This document shows positions 40,365-47,970 of a DNA stretch of 64,000 nucleotides, piece by piece. The position numbers were made by a program, and so were the translations under genes. This stretch comes from Candidatus Heritagella intestinalis. GTDB taxonomy: Bacteria > Bacillota > Clostridia > Oscillospirales > Acutalibacteraceae. Position 1 is the stretch's first letter. Every line of letters begins with the position of its first letter. The notes beneath the pieces were generated by a model. The model saw nothing but the letters and a program-made list of their open reading frames with translations, ran no database searches and was not told the DNA's origin. The DNA is taken from positions 62,001-126,000 of the forward strand of contig CAJFVO010000004.1 of the NCBI GenBank assembly GCA_904420555.1, given 5' to 3'.

Positions 40365-41162
40365 TTACAGCAGGCTGGACAGTTCTTCTAAGTCCCGGCA
40401 CACCAGGTCCGGCTGGATTTCGCTGGTTTTCAGGTCTTCCGGCTGGGTTTCCCCGCTGAGCACCAGGATAGAAGTCACTTTTGTCCCCTGGGCGATTTGA
40501 ATGTCCGTGTACAGCCGATCCCCCACAATGGCCAGCTCCTCTTCCCGGCAGCCGGTTTTGGCCAGCAGATATTCCAGGGTATGGCGGGAGGGTTTGCCGA
40601 AAAACTCCGGGGAAACGCCAGTGGAGGCGGTAATCAGGGCCGCGATAGAGCCGCAGTCTGGAAGAAATCCGTTTTCTGTCGGACAGTTCCAGTCCGGGTT
40701 GACCCCATAGAAGGCGCAGCCCTCCCGGATAAACCGGCAGGCTTTTTCCAGCTTTTCATAAGTAAGGGTGGTGTCGAAGCCCAGCACCACTGCATCGGGG
40801 TTTCGGTCGTTGAGAGAGAGGCCTGCCTGGCGGAAATCCGCTTCCAGGGCCGGGGTCCCCACTACATAGACGGAAATCCCCGGACGGTTTTGATTCAGCC
40901 AGCGGAGGAGGACCCCGTTGGACACCAGCATTTTTTCCGGCGGGACGGGGATGCCCATGGCCGACAGCTTTTCCAGATAGGCCTGGGCGTTTTTCGAGCT
41001 GTTATTGGTAAAATAGCAGTAATCCCGGCCGCTGGAAGTTACCGCGCGCAAAAAGTCCGGCGTATAGGGGAACAGCCGGTTCCCCAGATAAATGGTGCCG
41101 TCCATATCCAGCACAAAGCACCGGATAGGGCGCAGGCGTTCTTGTTTTTCGGCAATGGTCAT
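40365..41162 (-). CDS. HAD-superfamily phosphatase, class IIA (NagD-like)
   Basis: The 265-residue protein has HAD motif I VLDMDGTIYLGN, motif II YFTNNSSKNAQAYLEKL, the C2A cap and motif III-IV VGDRLYTDIQIA, with FGKPS before it. Class IIA enzymes dephosphorylate small sugar or nucleotide phosphates; the substrate cannot be told. Start ATG 41162 is 8 bases after GGGAGG. The gene is divergent from the hsp20 pair, and its start is 63 bases from the CIRCE element, but the CIRCE orientation and downstream -10 favour control of hsp20. Confidence 0.93.
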   Translation of the reverse strand: MTIAEKQERLRPIRCFVLDMDGTIYLGNRLFPYTPDFLRAVTSSGRDYCYFTNNSSKNAQAYLEKLSAMGIPVPPEKMLVSNGVLLRWLNQNRPGISVYVVGTPALEADFRQAGLSLNDRNPDAVVLGFDTTLTYEKLEKACRFIREGCAFYGVNPDWNCPTENGFLPDCGSIAALITASTGVSPEFFGKPSRHTLEYLLAKTGCREEELAIVGDRLYTDIQIAQGTKVTSILVLSGETQPEDLKTSEIQPDLVCRDLEELSSLL

Positions 41163-41225
41163 AGTGTTAGCCTCCCTGTATGGTTGCTTCTTCCACTATA
41201 GCAGAGAAAGTGAGAAAAATCAATT

Positions 41226-41252
41226 TTAGCACTTAAAGACACAGAGTGCTAA
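41226..41252 (+). promoter_or_regulatory. CIRCE element upstream of the hsp20 pair
   Basis: TTAGCACTT (41226-41234), a 9-base spacer and GAGTGCTAA (41244-41252), one mismatch to consensus. It is followed by AAATTAACA and a TATAAT at 41270-41275. The same AAATTAACA follows the clpB CIRCE. Confidence 0.9.
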
Positions 41253-41450
41253 AATTAACATTTAGTTCATATAATAAATATAGAAAAGACATAATCCGAG
41301 CATACAATAAAGATGTTCCCAAAAGGGAAACGGAAAAGCCCCCAAACGGGCGGCGCCTTTGGGAACCGGCAGACGCCAGGGGATGGCCAATGAGCCACCC
41401 GCCTGAGGCCTCAAGAAAGCAATTGATTCATCTGAATGGAGGAATTGAGT

Positions 41451-41876
41451 ATGTTTGAAATGATGCCTTTTGAATGGAACCACACCAACGATTTGTTGAA
41501 TTCTTTCGCGGATTTTGAAAGAAACTTCTTTGGCAGCGCCGGGCGTTCTTTCAGCACGGATATCAAGGATACCGGTAAGGAGTACGTCCTGGAAGCAGAG
41601 CTGCCGGGATTCAAGAAGGAAGATATCCACGTAGAAGTCCAGGATGGCGTGCTGACGATTTCCGCCAAGCACGAAGAGAAGCAGGACGAACAGGACGAGA
41701 AGTCCGGCAAGTATGTGCGCCGCGAACGCCGGTACGGCTCTTATCAGCGGAGCTTTACGCTGGACGGTGTAGACCCCAAGAGCATCCAGGCGGCCTATGA
41801 AAATGGCGTGCTGAAGTTGACCTTGCCCAAGGAGCAGCCCACGGTGCCGGAAACCCACCGGATTGAAATCAAATAA
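41451..41876 (+). CDS. Hsp20-family small heat-shock protein, copy 1
   Basis: The 141-residue protein is a small heat-shock chaperone that holds unfolding proteins. The alpha-crystallin domain covers about residues 35-130 (EYVLEAELPGFKKEDIHVEV, GVLTISAKHEE, YQRSFTLDGV, AAYENGVLKLTLPK). It ends with the short PETHRIEIK tail, and the N-terminal arm is MFEMMPFEWNHTNDLLNSFAD. Start ATG 41451 lies 8 bases after GGAGG; an ATG at 41436 comes before that site. It lies 62 bases before a second, nearly identical copy, with shared control by the CIRCE at 41226. Confidence 0.96.
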   Translation: MFEMMPFEWNHTNDLLNSFADFERNFFGSAGRSFSTDIKDTGKEYVLEAELPGFKKEDIHVEVQDGVLTISAKHEEKQDEQDEKSGKYVRRERRYGSYQRSFTLDGVDPKSIQAAYENGVLKLTLPKEQPTVPETHRIEIK

Positions 41877-41938
41877 TCACCCGCCTTTTGCATCTGCTGG
41901 ACATACAGAAGAAGTATTAAAGAATGGAGGAATGAAGT

Positions 41939-42367
41939 ATGTTTGAAATGATGCCTTTTGGTTATAGCAATGACCTGCTGAATTCGTTTGCTGATTTTGA
42001 AAAGAAGTTCTTTGGCGAGATGGGCCGCTCTTTCAGCGGCTTCAACACCGACATTCAGGATACCGGCAAGGAATATGTGCTGGAAGCCGAGCTGCCGGGG
42101 TTCAATAAAGAGGACATCCACGTGGATGTTCAGGACGGCGTGCTGACCATCTCCGCTAAGCACGAAGAGAAGCAGGACGAAAAGGACGAGAAGTCCGGCA
42201 AGTATGTGCGCCGTGAGCGCCGGTACGGCTCTTATCAGCGGAGCTTCAATCTGAACGGCGTGGACGCCAAGAACATCCAGGGCGCTTATGAAAATGGCGT
42301 GCTGAAGCTGACTCTGCCCAAGGAGCAGCCCACGGTGCCGGAAACCCACCGCATCGAAATTCAGTAA
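41939..42367 (+). CDS. Hsp20-family small heat-shock protein, copy 2
   Basis: The 142-residue duplicate of the preceding gene has the same N-terminus (MFEMMPF), the same crystallin domain (EYVLEAELPGFNKEDIHVDV) and the same PETHRIEIQ end. Differences cluster in the N-terminal arm (GYSNDLLNSFADFEKKFFG with an added GFNTDIQ) and in YQRSFNLNGVDAKNIQG. The N-terminal arm controls oligomer size and client choice, so the two may form mixed oligomers. The ribosome site region (GAATGGAGGAA) is duplicated as well. Terminator follows. Confidence 0.96.
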   Translation: MFEMMPFGYSNDLLNSFADFEKKFFGEMGRSFSGFNTDIQDTGKEYVLEAELPGFNKEDIHVDVQDGVLTISAKHEEKQDEKDEKSGKYVRRERRYGSYQRSFNLNGVDAKNIQGAYENGVLKLTLPKEQPTVPETHRIEIQ

Positions 42368-42390
42368 AAGTCTGACCCCCTCTTAAGATG

Positions 42391-42440
42391 AACAACCCCA
42401 TGATGTAGGACAACAGGACTACACCATGGGGTTGTTTTTA
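42391..42440. terminator. Terminator of the hsp20 operon
   Basis: AACAACCCCATG pairs with CATGGGGTTGTT over a long loop, followed by TTTATG. Convergent with the minus-strand XRE gene. Confidence 0.8.
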
Positions 42441-42464
42441 TGTGGTGGGGAAATATCACGTGCC

Positions 42465-42707
42465 TTACAAAATTTCCTGCTCCAAAGCATCAAATTCCGG
42501 GGTGGAGAAGAATTTTCCCAACGTGATTTCCAATCCGTCGCACAGCTTTTTGATAGTGACAATGGAAACATCCCGCCGCCGGGAATCCAGCATACTGTAA
42601 ACTGTGGAAGGGGTAACGCCAGAGCGGGTGGCCAGCTCATTAGGGCGGATATTCCGGGCCTGGCATAGTTGGAGAAAGCGATTAGCGACTGCGTCCTTTA
42701 CCGTCAT
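42465..42707 (-). CDS. XRE-family helix-turn-helix regulator, copy 1
   Basis: The 80-residue DNA-binding protein has an XRE/Cro HTH (NELATRSGVTPSTVYSML) and the tail TIKKLCDGLEITLGKFFSTP, then EFDALEQEIL. Start ATG 42707 follows GAGGTGAATC. It is a paralogue of the protein at 42983-43225: the last 30 or so residues are nearly the same while the HTH recognition helix differs (TPSTVYSML against PPSSVKNIL), so they should bind different operators. Small stand-alone XRE regulators of this kind often control antitoxin or mobile functions, but nothing of that kind is adjacent. Confidence 0.9.
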   Translation of the reverse strand: MTVKDAVANRFLQLCQARNIRPNELATRSGVTPSTVYSMLDSRRRDVSIVTIKKLCDGLEITLGKFFSTPEFDALEQEIL

Positions 42708-42796
42708 ACTGATTCACCTCAATTTGTTATGGCTGTGCTTTCCCAAACGACTTTCATCAGGGCGTGGCCCTGAACTCCCTCAGTCTCCTATGCGGA

Positions 42797-42839
42797 GGGC
42801 ACCCCCTTTTCTCCTGGAATGAGAAAAGGGGGGAAAAGA
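42797..42839. repeat. Palindromic repeat, copy A (inverted copy at 43529-43567)
   Basis: GGGCACCCCCTTTTCT pairs in part with AGAAAAGGGGG across a short loop and continues GAAAAGA. The reverse complement of the same pattern, with a different loop, occurs at 43529-43567. The two copies face each other around the second XRE gene and its promoter region. Confidence 0.7.
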
Positions 42840-42859
42840 ATCAGAAGGGGCTGACAGGT

Positions 42860-42917
42860 CGGCCGCCAGCGAGAACCATCCTGCAAGCAAGCTTGCGAAT
42901 GGTTTCGACGGCGGCCG
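42860..42917. repeat. Large nested palindrome between the XRE genes
   Basis: Three nested perfect stems in 58 bases: CGGCCGCC (42860-42867) with GGCGGCCG (42910-42917); AACCAT (42874-42879) with ATGGTT (42899-42904); GCAAGC (42883-42888) with GCTTGC (42891-42896). There is no T-run, so it is not a simple terminator. It resembles a REP/BIME-like intergenic element. Confidence 0.75.
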
Positions 42918-42982
42918 GGCGGGCTGCGTGCAAACCCTGTTGCAAATTTTAGGAAAGGCAGCATCAAAAAAGACCTATTTCC

Positions 42983-43225
42983 TTACAAGATTTCCTGCTC
43001 TAAGGCGTCAAATTCCGGGGTCGAAAAGAATTCTCCCAACGTGATTTCCAATCCGTCGCAAATTTTTTTGATGGTCAGAAGTTTAGGATTTGTACTTCTC
43101 CCGTATAAAATATTTTTAACACTGGATGGCGGGAGACCGCATAGATTAGCCAAATAGTTAATAGTAATGTTGCGTTCCCCACATAGTTGTAAAATTCGAT
43201 TTCGTACTGCCGTAATAGTATCCAC
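42983..43225 (-). CDS. XRE-family helix-turn-helix regulator, copy 2
   Basis: This 80-residue paralogue of the 42465 protein has the HTH NYLANLCGLPPSSVKNIL and the same C-terminal block (CDGLEITLGEFFSTP, then EFDALEQEIL). The N-terminal 50 codons are more AT-rich than the neighbours, while the 3' end matches copy 1 closely at DNA level, which suggests duplication followed by divergence or partial gene conversion. GTG 43225 is 8 bases after AGAGGG. Its upstream region carries the 18-base palindrome at 43307-43324, a probable autoregulatory operator. Confidence 0.9.
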   Translation of the reverse strand: MDTITAVRNRILQLCGERNITINYLANLCGLPPSSVKNILYGRSTNPKLLTIKKICDGLEITLGEFFSTPEFDALEQEIL

Positions 43226-43286
43226 TATAAATTCCCTCTATTTTCTATGGATTTGCCCTTATCATAGAAAAATTCAGTAGACAATA

Positions 43287-43324
43287 TAGGCTATGTGTGC
43301 TACTATTAGGCTATGCATAGCCTA
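43287..43324. promoter_or_regulatory. Operator-like palindrome upstream of XRE copy 2
   Basis: TAGGCTATGCATAGCCTA (43307-43324) is a perfect 18-base palindrome. An extra half-site TAGGCTATG starts at 43287, exactly 20 bases before the palindrome's own half-site, so both lie on the same helix face. It fits a dimeric XRE repressor site with a neighbouring half-site. Confidence 0.65.
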
Positions 43325-43696
43325 GTTAGGAAAATTAGTAGTGGAAGAATCTACCTGATAGGAGTAAGCCCGATAAGTTGGAGGGCAGCAGCCTGTTGGT
43401 GCGTTGGAGAAAGTTTTCTGAACGGGGGCGACTGCTTAGGTTGTTGTTTCCACAGCCGGAGCCCCCGTTCCACTATGTTTTTTTGCGTCGAACTTTTTCG
43501 CGCTCAAGCCGCGTAGGCTTGCGAATCTTTTCCCCCCCTTTTCTTTTCGGCAAGAAAAGGGGGTGCCCGTCGCGGCACGAGCGACAAGGTAGAGCATTGA
43601 TGGGAAAATTGTAATTGAAGATAGTTTTCCATAAAAAGTTGTTTGGAGAATCCCATTGCTAAGCCAAATTTTTGAATAAGGAGATGTTGTCCTGCT
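43325..43696. other. Intergenic region with hairpin elements before the SLOG gene
   Basis: It contains GAACGGGGGC paired with GCCCCCGTTC (about 43419-43473) with an inner GGTTGT/ACAGCC helix, a GCTTGCGAAT motif also present in the 42860 palindrome, and the inverted palindromic copy B at 43529-43567. The last 100 bases are AT-rich and probably hold the promoter of the next gene. No coding frame is supported. Confidence 0.6.
43529..43567. repeat. Palindromic repeat, copy B (inverted relative to copy A)
   Basis: Read on the minus strand it gives GGGCACCCCCTTTTCT, a loop, then AGAAAAGGGGGGGAAAAG, matching copy A at 42797-42839 except in the loop. Confidence 0.7.
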
Positions 43697-44179
43697 ATGG
43701 AAGAGAGAACCTGCTGCTTTACCGGCCATCGGGAAATCCCGCAATCCCATTTGCCGGCCTTGCAGAAAAAATTAGAAGAAACCATTCGGGAACTTGTTTC
43801 CCAGGGCTTTACTCGATTTGAAGCCGGCGGCGCCTTGGGGTTCGATACGCTGGCAGAAAGTACAGTCCTGAGCCTGCAAAAAGAATTTCCGGAAATCCAG
43901 TTGGTGCTGGTGCTTCCATACCTCCAGCAGGCCAAAAGCTGGAAGATGCAGGATTTAGTCCGCTATAAGGAAATCTTGCGGCAGGTGGGGGAAGAAAACA
44001 TTTTCTATGTTTCCCAAAGTTATCACCGGGGCTGTATGCAGCAGCGGAACCGCCGTCTGGTGGATGACAGCGAACTCTGTGTGGCTTATTGCACCCAAGC
44101 TACCGGCGGTACAGCCTATACCGTGCAATATGCGGAGAAAAAGGGAGTGGAAGTCCGCAACCTGGCCGATACCCTCTAA
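43697..44179 (+). CDS. SLOG-superfamily DUF1273-like protein
   Basis: The 160-residue protein begins with CCFTGHREIP, then FEAGGALGFDTLAE and YHRGCMQQRNRRLVDDSEL, ending GTAYTVQYAEKKG. These are the hallmarks of the DUF1273/YpsA group in the SLOG superfamily, Rossmann-like proteins thought to bind nucleotide-related ligands; some are linked to cell division or stress. The start ATG 43697 has AAGGAG about 14 bases upstream, a long spacing. It is monocistronic and followed by a terminator. No neighbour gives a clear functional link. Confidence 0.87.
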   Translation: MEERTCCFTGHREIPQSHLPALQKKLEETIRELVSQGFTRFEAGGALGFDTLAESTVLSLQKEFPEIQLVLVLPYLQQAKSWKMQDLVRYKEILRQVGEENIFYVSQSYHRGCMQQRNRRLVDDSELCVAYCTQATGGTAYTVQYAEKKGVEVRNLADTL

Positions 44180-44187
44180 AATTTGCA

Positions 44188-44236
44188 AAAAAGAGCATCC
44201 ATGCCCCGTTTTGGGAGCGTGGATGCTTCTTTTTCT
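44188..44236. terminator. Bidirectional terminator after the SLOG gene
   Basis: AAGAGCATCCA pairs with TGGATGCTTCTT around a GC-rich loop, with T-run TTTTT downstream; convergent with the flavin reductase gene. Confidence 0.8.
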
Positions 44237-44243
44237 GTTTAGA

Positions 44244-44750
44244 TTAGTCTTTTTCCAGTACCTTGACAATCTCACCGATAAAGACCCGGTGCAGGTCGTG
44301 GCCGGGATAGTTCTGGTCCAGAATCCGGCGGTCCAGGAAACAGCTTTCCTGCATATCCTGCTTGTAGAGCTTCCGGCAGATGAACACCAGCTTTGCTTCC
44401 TGATAGTAGGGGGCCGCCTGGTCAAAGGCCGGGGTCAGGCCGGTCTCCGCGTCCTTGTCGCAGTTCCGGCCGGATTTGGAGCCGCAGAGCTTCAGGGCGT
44501 CCCGGTATTCCTCGTCGAAAAAGCAAAGGGAGTAAAAATCCTGTTTCTCCACGAATTCCAGGGTGTACCGCTGGGGGCGGATGTAAATGGTGGATACATA
44601 TTTCCCCCACAGCTCGCCTACGCTGCCCCAACTGGCAGTCATGGTGTTGTGCTTCTGCTCGGTGCCGGCGGTAATCAGCATCCAGCCCTTATTGATGAGG
44701 GTAAAGGGATTGACAGTAAGGGCTTCGACAGTAGTTTCATGAAATGACAT
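44244..44750 (-). CDS. Flavin reductase-like FMN-binding protein
   Basis: The 168-residue product has a split-barrel flavin-binding pattern: NPFTLINKGWMLITAGTEQK, NTMTASWGSVGELWG, TIYIRPQRYTLEFVEK, FYSLCFFDEEYRDALKLCG. Proteins of this type bind FMN and reduce flavins or act as small redox proteins in anaerobes. Start ATG 44750 follows AGGAGG. It is monocistronic. Substrate unknown. Confidence 0.88.
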   Translation of the reverse strand: MSFHETTVEALTVNPFTLINKGWMLITAGTEQKHNTMTASWGSVGELWGKYVSTIYIRPQRYTLEFVEKQDFYSLCFFDEEYRDALKLCGSKSGRNCDKDAETGLTPAFDQAAPYYQEAKLVFICRKLYKQDMQESCFLDRRILDQNYPGHDLHRVFIGEIVKVLEKD

Positions 44751-44942
44751 AATGGGTAACCTCCTGTGTGCGTCTCAAGGGCCTTTTGAAAACTTCTCCT
44801 ATTATATGCCAAAGGGCCGGGCCCCATGCTGGGCCGGACGCGTTTTTCCTAATTATAGCATCCGATTGTCAAAATACAATATAGGAAACGTGTCGAAGAG
44901 GAAAAATCTTTGGAAAACCGAGGAAAAGCCATGGAATTCCCG
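44751..44942. other. Divergent intergenic region, no gene seen
   Basis: This is the gap between the flavin reductase and pectinesterase genes. AT-rich parts near 44840-44900 may hold the minus-strand promoter. The plus-strand promoter follows at 44943-44970. Nothing else is recognised. Confidence 0.5.
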
Positions 44943-44970
44943 TTGACTTTGGGGTGGGCCGTGTTATACT
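44943..44970 (+). promoter_or_regulatory. Promoter of the pectinesterase gene
   Basis: TTGACT (44943-44948), a 16-base spacer and TATACT (44965-44970), 105 bases before the start codon. Confidence 0.7.
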
Positions 44971-45075
44971 TTGGGTAGGGAATTTTTTACAGAAGAGGAT
45001 GTTTTTGGAAAAACCTTTCCCGTGACTTCCCTTTGCAGGGAAGGGGTATTTCTAAAATCGAAAGGAGCAAAGAGT

Positions 45076-47880
45076 ATGGTAAAAAAATTACTGGCCGGCG
45101 TTCTGACCCTGGCCCTGGCCTTTGGGGCGTTCCCGCTGGCCGCCCAGATGCAGGCGGTTGACGAAGGCCCGGCAGTAGTACAGACTGCGGAAACCCCCGA
45201 ATCCGCTTCCTGGAGCTTTAACCCCGCCGAAGCCCAGGGCCTGCCCGGAGAACTCCAGGCTGGCGGCACCGAAACCGGGGAATATCTGGGAATCCAGATT
45301 GACGCCTCGGCGGCTGGAAGCAAGTTCTCCCCTCGTGAGACCGACACCCAGGTGAATGCCGGTACGGTCTTTACAGTGCCTGTGTCCGCTAACGAAAACG
45401 GCGCAGTGTTGACCGTCACCCTTTCCGGCGGCAGTTCTACCATCCAGGTGGGCGAAACTACCTATTCCAGCGAAGGAAAAACAGTGACTATCCCCCTGAC
45501 CGCCTCGGAAACCGATACCCAGGCGGTGTTGACCTTTACCAGCCAGTCTTATCTGGCCGGCATTGCTCTGACCTATACGGCCCCGGAGGAAGAGTTCCCC
45601 GGTACGCCGGAGAACGTTGCGGCAGAGGATGTGACCTATGCCTTTACCAGTCTGGACGGCCTGACGGATGCCACTGGCGCAACCCCGGCAGACGGCACCC
45701 TGGAAGGAGAAAAGGGCCAGTACCAGAACATGAAGGTGGACGCCACTGCCGGCAAGTTCTATGTGCAGCCGGAGCAGTCCCGAGTGCAGGTGAACGCCGG
45801 TACGGTGCTGTATCTCCCCGCCGCCTATGACGAGCAGGGCGCTGTGCTGCTGATTTCCGGCACCCAGGACGGCAGCACCCCCGCTAATATCCGGGTCAAC
45901 GGTGAGAGCCAGACCACCAACCAGCCCATCAGCCTGGATATGAGCGACAGCAGCGCGTATCCCCAGTATGTGCAGGTGGAGTTTGACACCATCGCCTATG
46001 TGACCTCCATTTCCCTGAATTACGCCAGCGACAGCGATTTCGGCACGCCCGAAGTGGAAGCCAAGGACAAGGTGTGGGATTTCACCGCATCCAGCCCGGT
46101 AGAGCGCCCGGACGTGCAGGGGGCCCGCGCAGAGTTTGACGGCATCCAGGTGGACGCCAACGTGGGCAAGTTCTCTCCCAGAGACACCGATACCCAGGTC
46201 AATGCCGGAACCGTCCTGTATATCCCCGTAGCCCCGGATTCCCAGGGAGCCACCATCACCGTGGCCGGCAACAACTACAACAACCTGACCCTGACCCTCA
46301 ACGAGGACACGGTCATCCAGACCGGGGAAGAGGTGGCCCTGCCCAGCGTGGAGGAAAACACCTATATCCCCCTGTCCTTTGAAAGCGCCGACGGCACCGG
46401 AAGCTGCTACCTGACCTCCATTACCGTGGACTATTACAGCGACAACGAAGTGATTCCCACGGTGGTGACGGTGGGCCATGGCGCCGGCTATGAATACAAC
46501 ACCATTCAGAGCGCTCTGGACGCCAACACTTCTTCCGCCAACCGGCCCCTGGTGCTTCTCATCGCCCCGGGCACCTATACGGAAAAAGTCACCGTCAGCA
46601 AGCCCTGGGTTTCCTTCCAGGCCATGCCTTCCAGCACAGGCGAGGCCGTGGTCATTGAAGAGAGCTATTACTCCTCCAATACCTTTACCGAGGACGGCAC
46701 CTTTGTGCCCCAGGACGACTACGATGTGGGCACCGACCAGAGCGGCACCGTGCTGCTGACCTCCAACGCCACGGGCTTCAGCGCCTGCGGCATTACCTTC
46801 CAGAACAGCTATAACGTGGTGGACCACACCGGCGAAGGGGAGCAAACCCCTGCTGTGGCTTTTGGCTCCGCCGCCGATAAGGTCTATCTCAAGGACTGCC
46901 GCTTTATTGGCCGCCAGGATACCCTGTATCTCCACGGGGAAGGCGCACGGGTCTTTGTAGAGGACTGCTACATCGAGGGCACTGTGGACTTTGTCTTTGG
47001 CGACGCCAATGCGTATTTCCTCAACAGCGAACTCCACATGGCCTATTATGCAGGCCGCGACACCGGTTACTTTACCGCCGCCAACACCAAGAAGGGCGAC
47101 GTGGGCCTGGTGTTCTATGACTGCGATTTGACGGTGGCCGACGAATATAAGGCTATGAGCGACAGCGAAATCAGCCTGGGCCGTCCCTGGCAGACGGAAA
47201 TCTACACCGTCACTGGCCGCAACCCCGACGGCAGCAGCTACCTTATCGAGTACGACCAGAACCGGGTGAACCCCGCCTATGAGAATACCTCCTCTGCGGT
47301 GACCTTCGTGGAGTGCACCATGGATTCCGCCATTAAGAGTGAGCGCTGGAATGTGTGGACCCGCAAGGACAGCGAGGGCAACACCGTGGACGTGACCTAT
47401 CACCCCAATGTCCGCTTTGTGGAGTACAATAGCCGGAGCACCGATAATGTGTATCTGGACCCGGCTGATTATCCCGATGTGGTGCTGGGCGCCATGGAGC
47501 GCACCGAGGATGCCGCCGCCCTCACCGACAGCCTGCTGGCCCAGATGGGCTTTGGTTCCGGCATGGGGAATTGGGCGCCTTCCTACACGGATTATACCGG
47601 GGATGTGCCCCAGACCGAGACCCCTGCGGATATGACCCCGCCGGTGGTTCCGACCACGGAGCCCACAGAGCCCACTGACCCCTCTGCCCCCGAGGATCCC
47701 GGTACCTCTAATCCGGAGAATCCCAGCCAGCCCGGCGGTTCTGACGATGAGAACCAGCAGCCCGGCCACCAGCCGGGAACCGGCGATAACACCCCTGCCG
47801 CTTTGGCCGCAGCGGGAATCACCCTCCTGGCCGCCGGCGTGATGCTGCCGGTGTTCCGCAGAAAGCGAGCCGGAAACTGA
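45076..47880 (+). CDS. Wall-anchored pectinesterase (CE8) with three N-terminal repeat modules
   Basis: The 934-residue exported protein begins with a signal peptide (MVKKLLAGVLTLALAFGAF). Three similar beta-rich modules follow, each with the core QVNAGTV (about residues 91, 237 and 374), probably carbohydrate-binding. The CE8 beta-helix (about 465-810) has Asp615 (FIGRQDTLYL), Asp638 (IEGTVDFVFGDA) and Arg703 (LGRPW), the catalytic set that removes methyl esters from pectin. A Pro/Thr/Glu-rich linker leads to QPGTGDNTP, a hydrophobic helix and FRRKRAGN, a sortase-type tail with a variant motif. ATG 45076 follows AAAGGAG. It is followed by a terminator. The pectinolytic role fits the GH51 gene nearby. 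Confidence 0.94.
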   Translation: MVKKLLAGVLTLALAFGAFPLAAQMQAVDEGPAVVQTAETPESASWSFNPAEAQGLPGELQAGGTETGEYLGIQIDASAAGSKFSPRETDTQVNAGTVFTVPVSANENGAVLTVTLSGGSSTIQVGETTYSSEGKTVTIPLTASETDTQAVLTFTSQSYLAGIALTYTAPEEEFPGTPENVAAEDVTYAFTSLDGLTDATGATPADGTLEGEKGQYQNMKVDATAGKFYVQPEQSRVQVNAGTVLYLPAAYDEQGAVLLISGTQDGSTPANIRVNGESQTTNQPISLDMSDSSAYPQYVQVEFDTIAYVTSISLNYASDSDFGTPEVEAKDKVWDFTASSPVERPDVQGARAEFDGIQVDANVGKFSPRDTDTQVNAGTVLYIPVAPDSQGATITVAGNNYNNLTLTLNEDTVIQTGEEVALPSVEENTYIPLSFESADGTGSCYLTSITVDYYSDNEVIPTVVTVGHGAGYEYNTIQSALDANTSSANRPLVLLIAPGTYTEKVTVSKPWVSFQAMPSSTGEAVVIEESYYSSNTFTEDGTFVPQDDYDVGTDQSGTVLLTSNATGFSACGITFQNSYNVVDHTGEGEQTPAVAFGSAADKVYLKDCRFIGRQDTLYLHGEGARVFVEDCYIEGTVDFVFGDANAYFLNSELHMAYYAGRDTGYFTAANTKKGDVGLVFYDCDLTVADEYKAMSDSEISLGRPWQTEIYTVTGRNPDGSSYLIEYDQNRVNPAYENTSSAVTFVECTMDSAIKSERWNVWTRKDSEGNTVDVTYHPNVRFVEYNSRSTDNVYLDPADYPDVVLGAMERTEDAAALTDSLLAQMGFGSGMGNWAPSYTDYTGDVPQTETPADMTPPVVPTTEPTEPTDPSAPEDPGTSNPENPSQPGGSDDENQQPGHQPGTGDNTPAALAAAGITLLAAGVMLPVFRRKRAGN

Positions 47881-47912
47881 TGAAAGGCGAAGCCCCCAAT
47901 AAATTGACATGA

Positions 47913-47954
47913 AAAGTGCCCCTGCAAACGGCCATTGTTTGCAGGGGCACTTTA
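47913..47954. terminator. Terminator after the pectinesterase gene
   Basis: AAAGTGCCCCTGCAAAC pairs with GTTTGCAGGGGCACTTT; symmetrical and shared with the convergent lipoprotein gene. Confidence 0.88.
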
Positions 47955-47970
47955 TTGTATCAATACGGGC

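Noticed and set aside
42465-44179. Toxin-antitoxin or defence island around the XRE and SLOG genes
   Set aside because: No toxin, nuclease or effector gene is present between or beside them. The SLOG gene has its own terminator and belongs to a widespread housekeeping-like group, so a defence role is not supported.
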